Shown here: positions 9,369-18,636 of the stretch, one piece after another
Position numbering within the stretch: position 1 is the first letter of the stretch
Layout of the letters: every line of letters begins with the position of its first letter
Assembly: GCF_023023025.1 (NCBI RefSeq)
Contig: NZ_CP095481.1
Coordinates: 5,655,001-5,719,000 of the forward strand
Reading direction: 5' to 3'
DNA length: 64,000 nt
Source of the DNA: Amycolatopsis sp. WQ 127309
Lineage (GTDB): Bacteria; Actinomycetota; Actinomycetes; Mycobacteriales; Pseudonocardiaceae
Program-made: the position numbers and the translations under genes
Notes under the pieces: generated by a model
Database searches by the model: none
Told to the model about the DNA's origin: nothing
Seen by the model: the letters and a program-made list of their open reading frames with translations, nothing else

Positions 9369-10553
9369 ATGACAGTCGACACCTCCTCCACCGGCGACGC
9401 TGGGGTCGGGGCAGGAGCCGAGCAGGACATCGCCGCCGCGGTCGCGGCGGGCGAGTCCGTTCTCTCGCGCCGGTTCGGCAGTGCGATCACGCTGGTTTCG
9501 CCCGAGGACCTCGCGGGCAGCGGACCGGCCACGGTCGTCCGCGCGAGAGTGGTGTCGTCGTCCTTCGCGCTGCCGCGCACGCTGGTCATCAAGCACTACC
9601 CGGATCGTCCGGCGCCGGGCGAGGAGGACTCGTTCGCCCAGGAGGCGGTCAGCTACCAGCTGTTCACGGCGCTGTCCCCGGACGATCGGATGTGCCCGGA
9701 ACTGCTGGCCCACGACGGCCGCGACCGCGTGCTCGTGCTGGAGGACCTCGGTCGCACGGCGACCCTGGAGGACAAGCTCCACGCCCGCGACTCCCGCGCC
9801 GCCGAGCGCGCGCTGCTGTCCTGGGCCCGGTCGCTGGGCCGGCTGCACGCGAACACCGCCGGGCGCGAGGCCGACTTCAACGCCCTGCTGCGCCGGCTCG
9901 GCGGACCGGCGAAGTGCGACCACGACGACGTCGACGAGATCTGCGCGCGCGTCCCGTCGCTGATCCAGGACCGGCTGGGCACCCCGGTGCCGGAAGCGGT
10001 GCTCGACGCGGTCACGCACGCCGTCGAGCAGTCCCGGTCGACGGCCTTCCGCGCGTTCAGCCCGGTGGAGCTCAGCCCCGACAACAACCTGGTCACCGGC
10101 GAGGGGGTGCGGTTCCTCGACTTCGAGCACGGCCGGGTCCGGTCGGCACTGGTCGACGCCGCCAACCTGCGGCTGCCGTTCGCCAGCTGGCCGGACGCGC
10201 TGGCGCTGCCCGCCGGCATGAGCGAGGCGATGATCGCGGCGTGGCGCGCGGAGGTGGCGGGCGTGTGGCCCGCCTTCGCCGACGACGAGGCGCTGGCCGG
10301 CCACCTGACGTCGAGCGAGCTGCTGCGAGTCTGGCTGATCACGGGCGAGGAACTGGGCGCCCTGGACCTCTCCCGCCACGCGGCCCCGGTGAGCCGCGAG
10401 GCGGCCCTGGTGACGTGGTGGCGCGACCTGGCCAAGCACGCGGGCTACGTCCGCATGACGGCGGTCTCGGAGTTCTCGTCAAAGGTGGCGGCGGCCTTGG
10501 CGGCACGGCTGGGCCCGCACGCGGACCTGGCGTTCTACCCGGCCTTCCGCTGA
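9369..10553 (+). CDS. Aminoglycoside phosphotransferase (APH)-fold protein
   Basis: 394 residues from ATG 9369. The kinase-like C-lobe contains ELSPDNNLVTGEGVRFLDFEH: the first part stands where APH and choline kinases have HGDxxxxN, the second is the DxD/DFE metal motif. The His of the usual HGD is replaced, so phosphotransfer is plausible but not certain. The N-lobe has VIKHYP, with the likely ATP-binding Lys. No substrate can be assigned; the family includes antibiotic, choline, fructosamine and macrolide kinases. GTG 9363 and several ATGs upstream to 9306 are open; 9369 was preferred because of the -10 element just before it. The 353 bp between aspS and this gene hold only the aspS hairpin and this promoter. 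Confidence 0.72.
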   Translation: MTVDTSSTGDAGVGAGAEQDIAAAVAAGESVLSRRFGSAITLVSPEDLAGSGPATVVRARVVSSSFALPRTLVIKHYPDRPAPGEEDSFAQEAVSYQLFTALSPDDRMCPELLAHDGRDRVLVLEDLGRTATLEDKLHARDSRAAERALLSWARSLGRLHANTAGREADFNALLRRLGGPAKCDHDDVDEICARVPSLIQDRLGTPVPEAVLDAVTHAVEQSRSTAFRAFSPVELSPDNNLVTGEGVRFLDFEHGRVRSALVDAANLRLPFASWPDALALPAGMSEAMIAAWRAEVAGVWPAFADDEALAGHLTSSELLRVWLITGEELGALDLSRHAAPVSREAALVTWWRDLAKHAGYVRMTAVSEFSSKVAAALAARLGPHADLAFYPAFR

Positions 10554-11255
10554 CGGTTCGTCCGGTTCTTTCGGACGGGCTGGCGCGGCGCAACGACCGC
10601 GATCCCGGTGGCGAGATCCCCCGGGCCGACCCCGCGTGTCGGGTCGCCTGGCCCGGCGTCCGACTTCGCACCTTGCTGACCCCGGCCAGACTTGCCCACG
10701 CCCGGCCGCGCCGGTCGGCGAACAGCCGGTTCTCCCGGCCGGCCACGCAGCTCGCCGAGCCCGGCGCGCTTTCCGGTTTCCGCGGCTCTGTCTCCACGCG
10801 AGGGATCAGTCGGGTCGGAACCCGGCCGCCAACTCGCGACCGGGATACCGCTCGCCAGCATCACGCAGGCCCGGCACCCAGCCGCCGCAAGCCGGCTCCG
10901 CCGTACCAGAAGTCACACGCGCCACACCGGTACCGGTCGGGAGTGTTCTGCCCCTCCTAAACACTCACGACCCCCAGCCGCAATGCCCCAGCGACCACGC
11001 CAGCCTCGGCAACCACAAACCGCAGCCGGGAACCGTCAGGTCACCAAAGCAGGTCCGCTCCAACCCGGCTAACCACTCACGGCAGGCCCCGCTTGTCCAC
11101 AGCCCGGCCGTGATGTGGACAAGCCGGCCCGTGTACGGCTTCTCCCGGCCTTTTCGTCGGGCCCCGGCGATACGCTGGATGCGGGGTCGGCCCCCAGGGA
11201 GGGTGGGGCCCGGCCAAGTTGTCCTTCGAGCGGTCCCGGCGAGGACGAGCGCAGT

Positions 11256-11318
11256 CAACACGGCGCCCGGGGCAGCCAACACGGCGCCCGGGACAGCCAA
11301 CACGGCGCCTGGAGCGAC
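11256..11318 (+). repeat. Three tandem 21-bp repeats
   Basis: Unit CAACACGGCGCCCGGGGCAG plus C at 11256-11276, 11277-11297 and 11298-11318. Copies 1 and 2 differ at one base; copy 3 has several changes. Confidence 0.85.
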
Positions 11319-11436
11319 TACCGCAGCGACCTGGGCAATCACGGCAGCGGCCCCGGAACGGCCAACGCCGCGACCGGAGCGCCCACCAGGCCGGCAGGCG
11401 GCTTCGCCGACGGTCGCCGTGGGCCGTGTTGGCCAC

Positions 11437-11478
11437 TTCGGGCGGTGTGTCGGCCATTTCGGGCGGTGTGTCGGCCGC
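11437..11478 (+). repeat. Two tandem 21-bp repeats, inverted relative to the first set
   Basis: Unit TTCGGGCGGTGTGTCGGCC plus two variable bases at 11437-11457 and 11458-11478. Its complement resembles the unit at 11256-11318 (both contain CGGGCG..GTGT.GGC on one strand), so the two sets look like one family in opposite orientations. Confidence 0.75.
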
Positions 11479-11692
11479 TTCCGTCACCGTGATGGCCGCT
11501 CGCGGTGGCGTGCAGGCCGTTCCGGAAGGCGCGTGACGAACGCTTGTACCGACTGCACCGGAATCCCTGCAGGGGAGGGCGGAGGCGTCAGGCGCGGGAC
11601 ATTTCGGACATTCGTGAGCCGAGTGTCAAGAATTCGGCGTGGTGTCGCGGTCGCTTTACCTCGTCCTCACCGCAGGTGAGTCTCCGTGGCCG

Positions 11693-12559
11693 ATGGTTTT
11701 GGGCGTGACCGTGACCAGCATCGAAGTCACTCCCTGTCCCGAACCCTCCAGGCCCGCGCTCAAAGCGGTCCCAAGCGTCCCGAGCGTCCCGGCGCTCAGG
11801 CGAGCGCGGCGGCTCGTCGTGCTCGGGGACTCGACCGCCGTCGGGCTGGGGGATCCCCTGCCTCGGCGTGGGGGGTGGCGTGGTGTCGGCCCGCTGGTCG
11901 CCGCGGCGCTCGGGGTCGGTTCCGATGGCTACCTCAATCCCTCCTTCACCGGCGCCCGGATGCGCTGTGTGCTCGGCGAGCAGGTGCCCGCCGCCGTGGC
12001 GCACCGGCCTGATGTGGCGCTCGTGGTCGCCGGGATGAACGACACCCTGCGGCCCGACTTCGACGCCGGTGCCATCGCCGCCGATCTCACCGAGGTCGTG
12101 CGGCGGCTCGGTGCGGTCGGTACCACCGTCATCCCCGTCCGGTTCCACGACCACAGCAAGGTGTTCCGCCTCCCGCCGGCCCTCAAGCGCGCCCTCAGCG
12201 CCCGCGTCGCCGAGCTGAACGCGGCCATCGACGTCGTCGTCGCCCGCGAAGGCGTGCCCTGCCTGGACCTCGACCGGCTGCCCGGCGCGTACGACCTGAC
12301 GGCGTGGAGCGTCGACCGGCTGCACCCCTCCGAACTGGGGCACCGGATGCTCGCGGACGGCTTCACCGGGCTGCTCGCCGACGCCGGGTTCGACGTGCCG
12401 GAGCCGGTGAGCCTCACCTGCGGCGGTGGGGTCGAGCCGAGCACCACGGGACACGTGGGATGGCTGGTGCTGAAGGGGATTCCGTGGCTGTGGCGCCGCG
12501 GCCGCGAGTTCCTGCCCTACGCCGCGGTCATCATGTGGAACTCGGTCCGGACGCGCTGA
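11693..12559 (+). CDS. SGNH/GDSL-family hydrolase
   Basis: 288 residues from ATG 11693. The GDSL-type nucleophile block is VVLGDSTAVGLG (Ser about residue 46), followed by a GMND block (block III, oxyanion Asn) and SVDRLHPSELGH, with the Asp and His of block V. These make up a complete SGNH catalytic set for an esterase or lipase. No secretion signal is obvious, and the C-terminal about 60 residues beyond the hydrolase fold are basic with a short hydrophobic stretch (EFLPYAAVIMW). The start is uncertain: GTG 11705 and GTG 11639 are also open. The 3' end overlaps the convergent metallophosphoesterase gene by 29 bp. Natural substrate is unknown. Confidence 0.85.
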   Translation: MVLGVTVTSIEVTPCPEPSRPALKAVPSVPSVPALRRARRLVVLGDSTAVGLGDPLPRRGGWRGVGPLVAAALGVGSDGYLNPSFTGARMRCVLGEQVPAAVAHRPDVALVVAGMNDTLRPDFDAGAIAADLTEVVRRLGAVGTTVIPVRFHDHSKVFRLPPALKRALSARVAELNAAIDVVVAREGVPCLDLDRLPGAYDLTAWSVDRLHPSELGHRMLADGFTGLLADAGFDVPEPVSLTCGGGVEPSTTGHVGWLVLKGIPWLWRRGREFLPYAAVIMWNSVRTR

Positions 12560-13259
12560 ACACCCGCAACGCCTCGGCGTCCGAAGCCGGGTTGCGGACG
12601 AAGAAGTCCGCCCACTGCTCGATGTCCGGATAAGCACAGTGCGAGACCAGGAACCGGCACGCCGCCTCGACGTCGTACCGCGTGCGCCGCAGTTCGACGC
12701 CGTCGCCGAGCAACGCCCAGTGTGCACCCCCGGTCCCGTAAGGCATTCCGACGCTGCCGGGGTTCACGATCAGCCGCCGGTCCGCCAGCCGCGTGAACGG
12801 CATGTGGGTGTGACCGAGCACCACCGTGGACGCAACCACGCCGTCCAGGACTTCTGCCCAGCGCTCCAACGAGCTGTCGACGAGCACGATCTCGGTGTCG
12901 TCGCGCGGGGTCGCGTGGCAGTACAGGACGCCGTCGAGCGTGACCGTCAGCGGGAGCGCGTCCAGGACCGGCAGATCGCCCGGACGCAGCTGCCGCGCCG
13001 CCCACGGGAAGATCGGGTCCGGCACGAACTTCCCGTCGCCGCGCGCGGACGCCGCCAGCTCGCGGTCGGCGTTGCCGCGCACCCACACCGCGCGCTCGCC
13101 CAGGGAAACCAGGCGCTCCAGGGTTTCGACCGGCATCGGCCCGGCGAGCATGTCGCCCAGCAGCACGATCCGGTCCGCCGCGACGACGTCCGGTTCGGCC
13201 AGCACCGCTTCCAGCGCCGGCAGGACGCCGTGGATGTCCGAGAGCACCGCTATCCGCAT
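12531..13259 (-). CDS. Metallophosphoesterase (YfcE/calcineurin-like)
   Basis: 242 residues. Two-metal phosphoesterase motifs run in order: LSDIHG (residues 6-11), LLGDM, VRGNAD, YCHATPRDD and VLGHTHMPF. This is the small cytoplasmic class related to YfcE and MJ0936, which hydrolyses phosphodiesters in vitro. The start is taken at ATG 13259, giving the canonical MRIAVLSDIHG; a GTG 18 nt upstream is possible. A C-terminal extension of about 40 residues contains VSHCAYPDIEQWADFF. Convergent with the GDSL hydrolase. Physiological substrate is unknown. Confidence 0.85.
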   Translation of the reverse strand: MRIAVLSDIHGVLPALEAVLAEPDVVAADRIVLLGDMLAGPMPVETLERLVSLGERAVWVRGNADRELAASARGDGKFVPDPIFPWAARQLRPGDLPVLDALPLTVTLDGVLYCHATPRDDTEIVLVDSSLERWAEVLDGVVASTVVLGHTHMPFTRLADRRLIVNPGSVGMPYGTGGAHWALLGDGVELRRTRYDVEAACRFLVSHCAYPDIEQWADFFVRNPASDAEALRVFSASGPSST

Positions 13260-13281
13260 CCGCCCACCCTCGGGCACGGAC

Positions 13282-13313
13282 GCGCCCCGGGCGAGTGGTT
13301 TCGCCCAGGGCGC
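13282..13313 (-). terminator. Hairpin downstream of the P450 gene
   Basis: GCGCCCCGGGCGA pairs with TCGCCCAGGGCGC (12 of 13 bp) around a 6-nt loop, 8 nt beyond the P450 stop codon on the minus strand. Confidence 0.6.
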
Positions 13314-13320
13314 AACCGGT

Positions 13321-14532
13321 TCAGCCCGTGGTGAGCGGCAGCTCCCGCACGCCGGTCATGTTCGGGTTCACCTGGAACTTCGGCGGCTCACCCGGGATCG
13401 TGCGCAGCGCCGGGTAGCGGTCGAACAGGGTGTTCAGCGCCACCCGCCCTTCGAGCCGCGCGAGCGGCGCGCCGATGCAGAAGTGGATGCCGCGGCCGAA
13501 CGCCAGGTGCGGGTTCGGGTCGCGCAGCGGGTCGAACGTGTCCGGCTCGGCGAACACGCGCTCGTCGCGGTTGGCCGCCGCCACCCAGACCATGAGCATC
13601 TGCTCGGCCGGGATCGTCGCGCCGCCCAGCTGCACCTCGCGGTTCGTCGTGCGGGCGACCGCCGCGAACGGCGAGAGGTAGCGCAGCGACTCCTCGATCA
13701 GCGGCGGCACCAGGGCCCGGTCGGCGCGGGCCCGCTCGTCCCACTCCGGGTGCGTGTCGAGGCACAGCACGGCGTTGCCGAGCAGCATCGTGGTGGTGAT
13801 GTGCCCGGCCAGCAGCAGCACGTTCGCGAAGTTGACGACCTCGTTGCGGGTCAGCTTCTCGCCGTCGAGCTCCGCCTCGACGAGCTTCGTCAGCAGGTCG
13901 TCGCGCGGCCGGGTGCGCCGCTCGTCGACGTGCTCGCCGAGGTACTCGACGAGCGCCTTCTGGCCTTCCAGCGACTTCTTGACCGACGCCTGGTTCTCCT
14001 CGCTCTGCTCCTTCAGCGAGAACTGCTCGGAGGAGTTGAGCAGCTTGTCCACCCAGCCCTTGAACAGGTGCCGGTCGCTCGCGGGGACGCCCAGCAGCTC
14101 CGCGATCACGATCACCGGCAACGGGTAGGCCAGGTCCTCGACCAGCTCCAGCCGGCCGGAACCGCCGGCCTCGTCGAGCATTTCGGTCGTCACCGCGGCG
14201 ATGCGCGGTTCGAGGTCGGCGACGACCTTCGGCGTGAACGCGCGGCTGACGAGCTTGCGCATCTTGTTGTGCAGCGGCGGGTCCAGCTGCAGCAGGTTGC
14301 CCGCCGACATCGCCGCCAGGTCGACGTCCTCGAGCAGCTCCTTCGGCACCAGCCGGGTGGTGTCCGAGGAGTAGGTCCCCGGGTCGCGGAGGATCTCTTC
14401 GGCTTCCGGGTGCCCGTAGACGTTCCAGAACCCGAGGTCGGCCGCGTGCCGCACGCGCTCGGCCGGTTGCTTGCCCCGCAGCCAGAACTGGGATTCGTGC
14501 AGTCCCCAGGTGTCGGCGAGTGTGGTGGTCAT
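13321..14532 (-). CDS. Cytochrome P450
   Basis: 403-residue class I bacterial P450, close in outline to the CYP107 group. The heme ligand loop is FGRGIHFCIGAPLARLE (about 345-361), the K-helix ExxR is in IEESLRYL, and the meander has FDPLRDPNPHLAFG. The I-helix reads LLLAGHITTTMLLG: the usual Asp or Glu before the conserved Thr is Ile here, which may alter proton delivery. It lies 31 bp downstream of a TetR gene on the same strand and is probably co-transcribed and controlled by it. No ferredoxin or reductase gene is adjacent. Substrate cannot be predicted. Confidence 0.95.
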   Translation of the reverse strand: MTTTLADTWGLHESQFWLRGKQPAERVRHAADLGFWNVYGHPEAEEILRDPGTYSSDTTRLVPKELLEDVDLAAMSAGNLLQLDPPLHNKMRKLVSRAFTPKVVADLEPRIAAVTTEMLDEAGGSGRLELVEDLAYPLPVIVIAELLGVPASDRHLFKGWVDKLLNSSEQFSLKEQSEENQASVKKSLEGQKALVEYLGEHVDERRTRPRDDLLTKLVEAELDGEKLTRNEVVNFANVLLLAGHITTTMLLGNAVLCLDTHPEWDERARADRALVPPLIEESLRYLSPFAAVARTTNREVQLGGATIPAEQMLMVWVAAANRDERVFAEPDTFDPLRDPNPHLAFGRGIHFCIGAPLARLEGRVALNTLFDRYPALRTIPGEPPKFQVNPNMTGVRELPLTTG

Positions 14533-14563
14533 GTCCGCCCCTTTTCCCTTGGTGGGCCCGGGA

Positions 14564-15259
14564 TCAGCCGGGATCCTCGGTGGGATCGTGTGCGTAGATC
14601 CCCTGCCGGTAGCCCGAGACGAGCTCCTCGAGCGCCGCTGTGAGTTCCGCGGCCACCTTCGCGACCGCCGCGGGATCGGGTTCCCCGGGCGGTTCGAACG
14701 CGACGCGGATCGTGTACGCGAGGGCGTCGGCCCGCTCCTCGATCGGGATGCTCTCGAACTTGGCGGACACCACGTCGGTCAGGTAGAAGCCGATCGACGT
14801 GGCGTTGAGCGCGTAGTCCAGGTTCGGGACGTCGGTGCGGACCAGCCCGTGCCGGCGCATGGCGTCCTCGAAGTGGCCGCTCAGCGCTTGCTGCTGCTTG
14901 CGCAGCGCGAGGTCGCCGAGCGAGCCGAACAGCTCCGCGTTGCCGCGCATCATCGCCATCACCAGCGGCCGCCGGTGGGTGGCGAGGAACGACGACGAGA
15001 TCATCCGGTGCGGCAGGATCATCGCCGGGTCGGCCTTGATCCCGTCCAGGATGACCTCGGTCAGATCGGCCGACTCCCGCATCATCAGCGCCTGGAACAG
15101 CAGTTCCTTGGTGCGCCAGTGCAGGTAGACGGTGCCCTTGCCGATGCCGGCCGCGCGCGCGATGTCGTCGACGGCCACCTTGCGGTAGCCCATGCGCAGC
15201 AGCAGTTCGCCCGCCGCGTCCAGGATGCGGTCGCCGCGCTCGCGGTTGGGATGGCTCAT
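14564..15259 (-). CDS. TetR-family transcriptional regulator
   Basis: 231 residues. The N-terminal helix-turn-helix is ILDAAGELLLRMGYRKVAVD followed by IARAAGIGKGTVYLHWRTKE, a textbook TetR DNA-binding domain; the C-terminal ligand domain is unassigned. Start ATG 15259 (MSHPNRERGD) is preferred over an upstream in-frame start at 15355 because the extra residues cross a probable promoter and palindrome. It is the first gene of a pair with the P450 and is divergent from rarA. It probably regulates itself and the P450 through the inverted repeat at 15287-15314. Confidence 0.9.
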   Translation of the reverse strand: MSHPNRERGDRILDAAGELLLRMGYRKVAVDDIARAAGIGKGTVYLHWRTKELLFQALMMRESADLTEVILDGIKADPAMILPHRMISSSFLATHRRPLVMAMMRGNAELFGSLGDLALRKQQQALSGHFEDAMRRHGLVRTDVPNLDYALNATSIGFYLTDVVSAKFESIPIEERADALAYTIRVAFEPPGEPDPAAVAKVAAELTAALEELVSGYRQGIYAHDPTEDPG

Positions 15260-15286
15260 GCCGCTCTTCCGTCGAGGGTTTGACTT

Positions 15287-15314
15287 GTTGACCGGATTCG
15301 CACTTTCGGTCAAC
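15287..15314. promoter_or_regulatory. Inverted repeat, candidate TetR operator
   Basis: GTTGACCG (15287-15294) and its exact complement CGGTCAAC (15307-15314) flank a 12-bp spacer between the divergent TetR and rarA genes. Each arm contains a TTGACC that could act as a -35 on one strand, so binding would overlap promoter elements of both genes. Confidence 0.6.
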
Positions 15315-15390
15315 CGGTCATCACGACGGTAGCGCGCCCCCGAACCCCGGGGCAAGGGTTCTGTCGGTGGCGTCGGTTAACGTCATCCGT

Positions 15391-16767
15391 GTGGCACAAG
15401 ACGAGCTCTTCACCGTGAACGCCGACGTGGCGCCGCCGCCCGAGCGGACGACGTCGAACGCGGACGAGCGGCAGGCGGACCCGGCGAGCTCCCCGCTGGC
15501 CGTGCGGATGCGGCCGCGCTCGCTCGACGAGGTCGTCGGCCAGCAGCACCTGCTGCGCGAAGGTGCCCCGCTGCGCCGGCTGGTCGAGGGCGCCGCTCCG
15601 GCGTCCGTGCTGCTCTACGGCCCGCCCGGCACCGGGAAGACGACCCTGGCCAACCTGGTCTCGATCGCCACCGGACGCCGGTTCGTCGCGATGTCGGCGC
15701 TCTCGGCGGGGGTCAAGGAGGTGCGCGGGGTCATCGAGGAGGCCCGGCGGCGCCGGCAGTACAACACCGAGAACACCGTCCTGTTCATCGACGAGGTGCA
15801 CCGCTTCTCCAAGACCCAGCAGGACGCCCTGCTCGGCGCGGTCGAGGACCGCACGGTGCTGCTGGTCGCGGCGACCACCGAGAACCCGTCGTTCTCCGTC
15901 GTCTCGCCGCTGCTGTCGCGCTCGCTGGTGCTGCAGCTGCGCCCGCTGACCGACGAGGACATCACGCGGCTGATCGAGCGCGCGCTGACCGACGACCGCG
16001 GCCTCGGCGGCGAGCTGACGCTGACCGAGGACGCCCGCGCCCACCTCGTCCGGCTCGCCGGCGGTGACGCCCGCCGCGCGCTGACCGCGCTCGAAGCGGC
16101 GGCGGACGCGGCGTCGGCCACCGAGGCGAAGACCATCGACCTGCCGATCGTCGAGTCCACTGTGGACAAGGCGGCGGTGCGCTACGACCGCGACGGCGAC
16201 CAGCACTACGACATCATCAGCGCGTTCATCAAGTCGATCCGCGGGTCCGACGTCGACGCCGCGCTGCACTACCTGGCCCGGATGATCGAGGCGGGGGAGG
16301 ACCCGCGGTTCCTGGCCCGGCGCCTGGTCGTGCACGCCAGCGAGGACATCGGCATGGCCGACCCGACGGCGCTGCAGGCGGCGGTCGCGGCCTCGCACGC
16401 CGTCCAGTTCATCGGCATGCCCGAGGGCAGGCTGGCGCTCGCGCAGGCGACGATCCACCTGGCCACGGCCCCGAAGTCGAACGCCGTCGTCACCGGCATC
16501 GACGCCGCGCTGGCCGACGTCCGCGCCGGGCTGGCCGGCAGCGTCCCGCCGCACCTGCGCGACGGCCACTACGCGGGCGCCAAGAAGCTGGGCAACGCCC
16601 AGGGCTACCGCTACCCGCACGGCGTCCCGGAAGGCGTGCTGGCGCAGCAGTACCCGCCGGACGAGCTGGTCGGCAGGGACTACTACGAGCCGACGCAGCG
16701 TGGTGCGGAACGCCCGCTCGCCGAGCGCGTCCCGAAGCTGCGCCGGACCATCCGCGGCGAGCGGTAA
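15391..16767 (+). CDS. rarA: Replication-associated recombination protein A (RarA/MgsA)
   Basis: 458-residue AAA+ ATPase that acts at stalled replication forks. Walker A is [11 protein letters not shown] (about 75-85), Walker [11 protein letters not shown] (about 130-139), sensor 1 TTENPSF, and the C-terminal tetramerisation region contains [11 protein letters not shown] and [11 protein letters not shown], hallmarks of the RarA/WRNIP1 branch. The protein has a variable acidic N-terminal stretch of about 45 residues. GTG 15391 (VAQDELF) was chosen, as family members begin just before a DLF-type sequence; GTG 15367 is open but upstream of the conserved start. Confidence 0.95.
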   Translation: MAQDELFTVNADVAPPPERTTSNADERQADPASSPLAVRMRPRSLDEVVGQQHLLREGAPLRRLVEGAAPASVLLYGPPGTGKTTLANLVSIATGRRFVAMSALSAGVKEVRGVIEEARRRRQYNTENTVLFIDEVHRFSKTQQDALLGAVEDRTVLLVAATTENPSFSVVSPLLSRSLVLQLRPLTDEDITRLIERALTDDRGLGGELTLTEDARAHLVRLAGGDARRALTALEAAADAASATEAKTIDLPIVESTVDKAAVRYDRDGDQHYDIISAFIKSIRGSDVDAALHYLARMIEAGEDPRFLARRLVVHASEDIGMADPTALQAAVAASHAVQFIGMPEGRLALAQATIHLATAPKSNAVVTGIDAALADVRAGLAGSVPPHLRDGHYAGAKKLGNAQGYRYPHGVPEGVLAQQYPPDELVGRDYYEPTQRGAERPLAERVPKLRRTIRGER

Positions 16768-16868
16768 AGGCGGCTTGGGAATCCCTTGGGAGAGTCCGGG
16801 GGAGTTGGACGGCTGGTGTTCGCTTCGGTGACGCGAAGCGGGCATATGCGTCGGCGAGCATCCGGCCC

Positions 16869-18488
16869 ATGGAAATCCCGAGAGTCGGCGTTCCCGACGC
16901 ACTGGCTGCCCGCCTCACCATGGCCGAGCAGCACGAGTACCTCTCCCGTCGTTCCCTGCTGAAGGGCGCCGCCGCCACCGGTGCCCTGCTCGCCGCCGGC
17001 CCGATGCTGCTGCCCGGCACCGCCTACGCCGACGGCGCGAAGGTCGCCCCGGCCGGGCGTCACCTGGCCTTCGGGCGCAACCCGCGCACGGACGTCCGCG
17101 TCGCGTGGCAAGTGCCGACGCGCGTGAAGAACCCCTTCCTGCGCGTCGCCGAGCACCACGACCGCCACGGATACCAGTGGGGGCACCGGATCCCGGCCGA
17201 GACGCGGGCGCTGCACTCCGAGGTCGCCGGGGTCATCGCGCCCTACGACCAGTACTACCTGCACGCCGAGGCGAGCCGCCTGACGCCGGGCCGCACCTAC
17301 ACCTACGCGGTCGGCCACGACGGCTACGACCCGGCGAACGGCGACGGCGGCCCCGCCGCGCTCTCGACGTTCACCACCGCGCCCGCGCGCGGCTTCCCGA
17401 CGGGGAAGTTCACCTTCACCGCGTTCGGCGACCAGGGTGTCTCCACGACCGCGCTGGCCCAGGACGGCGCGGTCGCCAAGCAGCACCCGCGCTTCCACCT
17501 CCTCGCCGGTGACATCGCCTACGCCGACCCGAGCGGCGCGGGCCTGCCGCCCGGCCCGGTCGCCGACGGCACCCACGACCTGTACGACCCGAAGGTCTGG
17601 GACGCCTACTACAACCAGATCGAGGGCGTCGCCGCGTCCGTGCCGTGGATGGTCACGACCGGCAACCACGACATGGAAGCGCTGTACTCGCCCGACGGCT
17701 ACGGCGGCCAGACCAAGCGCTGGGACTTCCCCGGCAGCGGCCCGGCCGACTGCCCGAGCGTGTACTCGTTCATCTACGGCAACGTCGGCGTGATCTCCTT
17801 GGACGCCAACGACGTCTCGTACGAGATCCCGGCCAACCGCGGCTACTCGCACGGCTCCCAGACGGCGTGGCTCAAGCGGCGCCTGCGGTACCTGCGCCTG
17901 CAGCCGGACGTCGACTTCGTCGTGGTGTTCTTCCACCACTGCGCCTACTCGACGACCAACCAGCACGCGTCCGAAGGCGGCGTGCGGGAGGAGTGGGTGC
18001 CGCTGTTCGACCAGTTCCACGTCGACCTGGTCGTCAACGGGCACAACCACATCTACGAGCGCACCGACGCGCTGCGCGGCGGCCGCGTCACGAAGAAGGT
18101 CGCCATCGGCGACACCGTCGACCCGGACCGCGACGGCACGGTCTACGCCACCTGCGGCGGTGGCGGCCGCAGCGTCTACAGCTTCCCGGTGCCGGACACC
18201 TTCGACGGCGAGTTCACCAGCTACCACTGGGTGAAGGGCGGCGGGCAGGAGACGGAGACCGTCGGCTGGTCGCGCGTGCGCTACACCGGCTACTCGTTCC
18301 TCGCGATCGACGTCGAGCCGGCGTGGTTCGGCCGGAAGACCACGCTGACCGTGCGGACGCTGCGCAACGACGGCGTCGAGATCGACAGATTCTCCTTGCG
18401 CCGCACCGCGGGCCTGCACACCGCGACGGGCGGCTTCGGCGGTCCCGGTGGCTCGGCTCAGGTCGGTGCGGACCCGGGCGACGCCTGA
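16869..18488 (+). CDS. Tat-exported purple acid phosphatase-like metallophosphoesterase
   Basis: 539 residues. A twin-arginine signal (LSRRSLLKGAAATGALLAAG, about residues 24-43) precedes a fibronectin-like N-terminal domain (about 55-175) and a metallophosphatase domain with AFGDQG, LAGDIAYADP, TTGNHDM, FFHHCAYS and VNGHNHIYER, the five metal-ligand blocks of purple acid phosphatases. It is therefore probably an extracellular phosphomonoesterase for phosphate scavenging. ATG 16869 was kept; ATG 16920 (MAEQHEYLSRRS) would also leave a complete signal. The C-terminus is Gly-rich. The hairpin at 18498-18530 ends the unit. No PhoP box was recognised. Confidence 0.9.
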   Translation: MEIPRVGVPDALAARLTMAEQHEYLSRRSLLKGAAATGALLAAGPMLLPGTAYADGAKVAPAGRHLAFGRNPRTDVRVAWQVPTRVKNPFLRVAEHHDRHGYQWGHRIPAETRALHSEVAGVIAPYDQYYLHAEASRLTPGRTYTYAVGHDGYDPANGDGGPAALSTFTTAPARGFPTGKFTFTAFGDQGVSTTALAQDGAVAKQHPRFHLLAGDIAYADPSGAGLPPGPVADGTHDLYDPKVWDAYYNQIEGVAASVPWMVTTGNHDMEALYSPDGYGGQTKRWDFPGSGPADCPSVYSFIYGNVGVISLDANDVSYEIPANRGYSHGSQTAWLKRRLRYLRLQPDVDFVVVFFHHCAYSTTNQHASEGGVREEWVPLFDQFHVDLVVNGHNHIYERTDALRGGRVTKKVAIGDTVDPDRDGTVYATCGGGGRSVYSFPVPDTFDGEFTSYHWVKGGGQETETVGWSRVRYTGYSFLAIDVEPAWFGRKTTLTVRTLRNDGVEIDRFSLRRTAGLHTATGGFGGPGGSAQVGADPGDA

Positions 18489-18497
18489 GGATCGCGG

Positions 18498-18530
18498 GCC
18501 CGCTCCCGCACGGCCCGTGCGGGAGCGGGC
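18498..18530 (+). terminator. Hairpin after the phosphatase gene
   Basis: Perfect 15-bp stem GCCCGCTCCCGCACG pairing with 18516-18530, with a 3-nt loop, beginning 10 nt after the stop codon. Confidence 0.75.
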
Positions 18531-18636
18531 ACCGAACGTGGGCCGGAGGCAGCAAGATCATCGGGTTTCGTAAGCTTCGCGGCTTGGGGCGGCCTGAACA
18601 CAGGGGGGCGGCCCAGCGAAGGCAGGAGGCATCCCC

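Larger units (their letters stand above)
10554..11692. other. Gene-free region of about 1.1 kb with 21-bp repeats
   Basis: Long open frames exist on both strands, but none has a ribosome binding site, a recognisable domain or steady third-position GC bias. Composition shifts to runs rich in CCGG, GGCCGG and CCCAGCC. The only ordered structure is two small families of 21-bp tandem repeats at 11256-11318 and 11437-11478, in opposite orientation. I regard it as non-coding. Confidence 0.6.

Noticed and set aside
10636..11679. A 347-residue plus-strand open frame with NTAPGA repeats
   Set aside because: The repeats have a 21-bp period and stay in frame, which is suggestive, but flanking residues lack codon bias, no ribosome site is present, and other frames are equally open.
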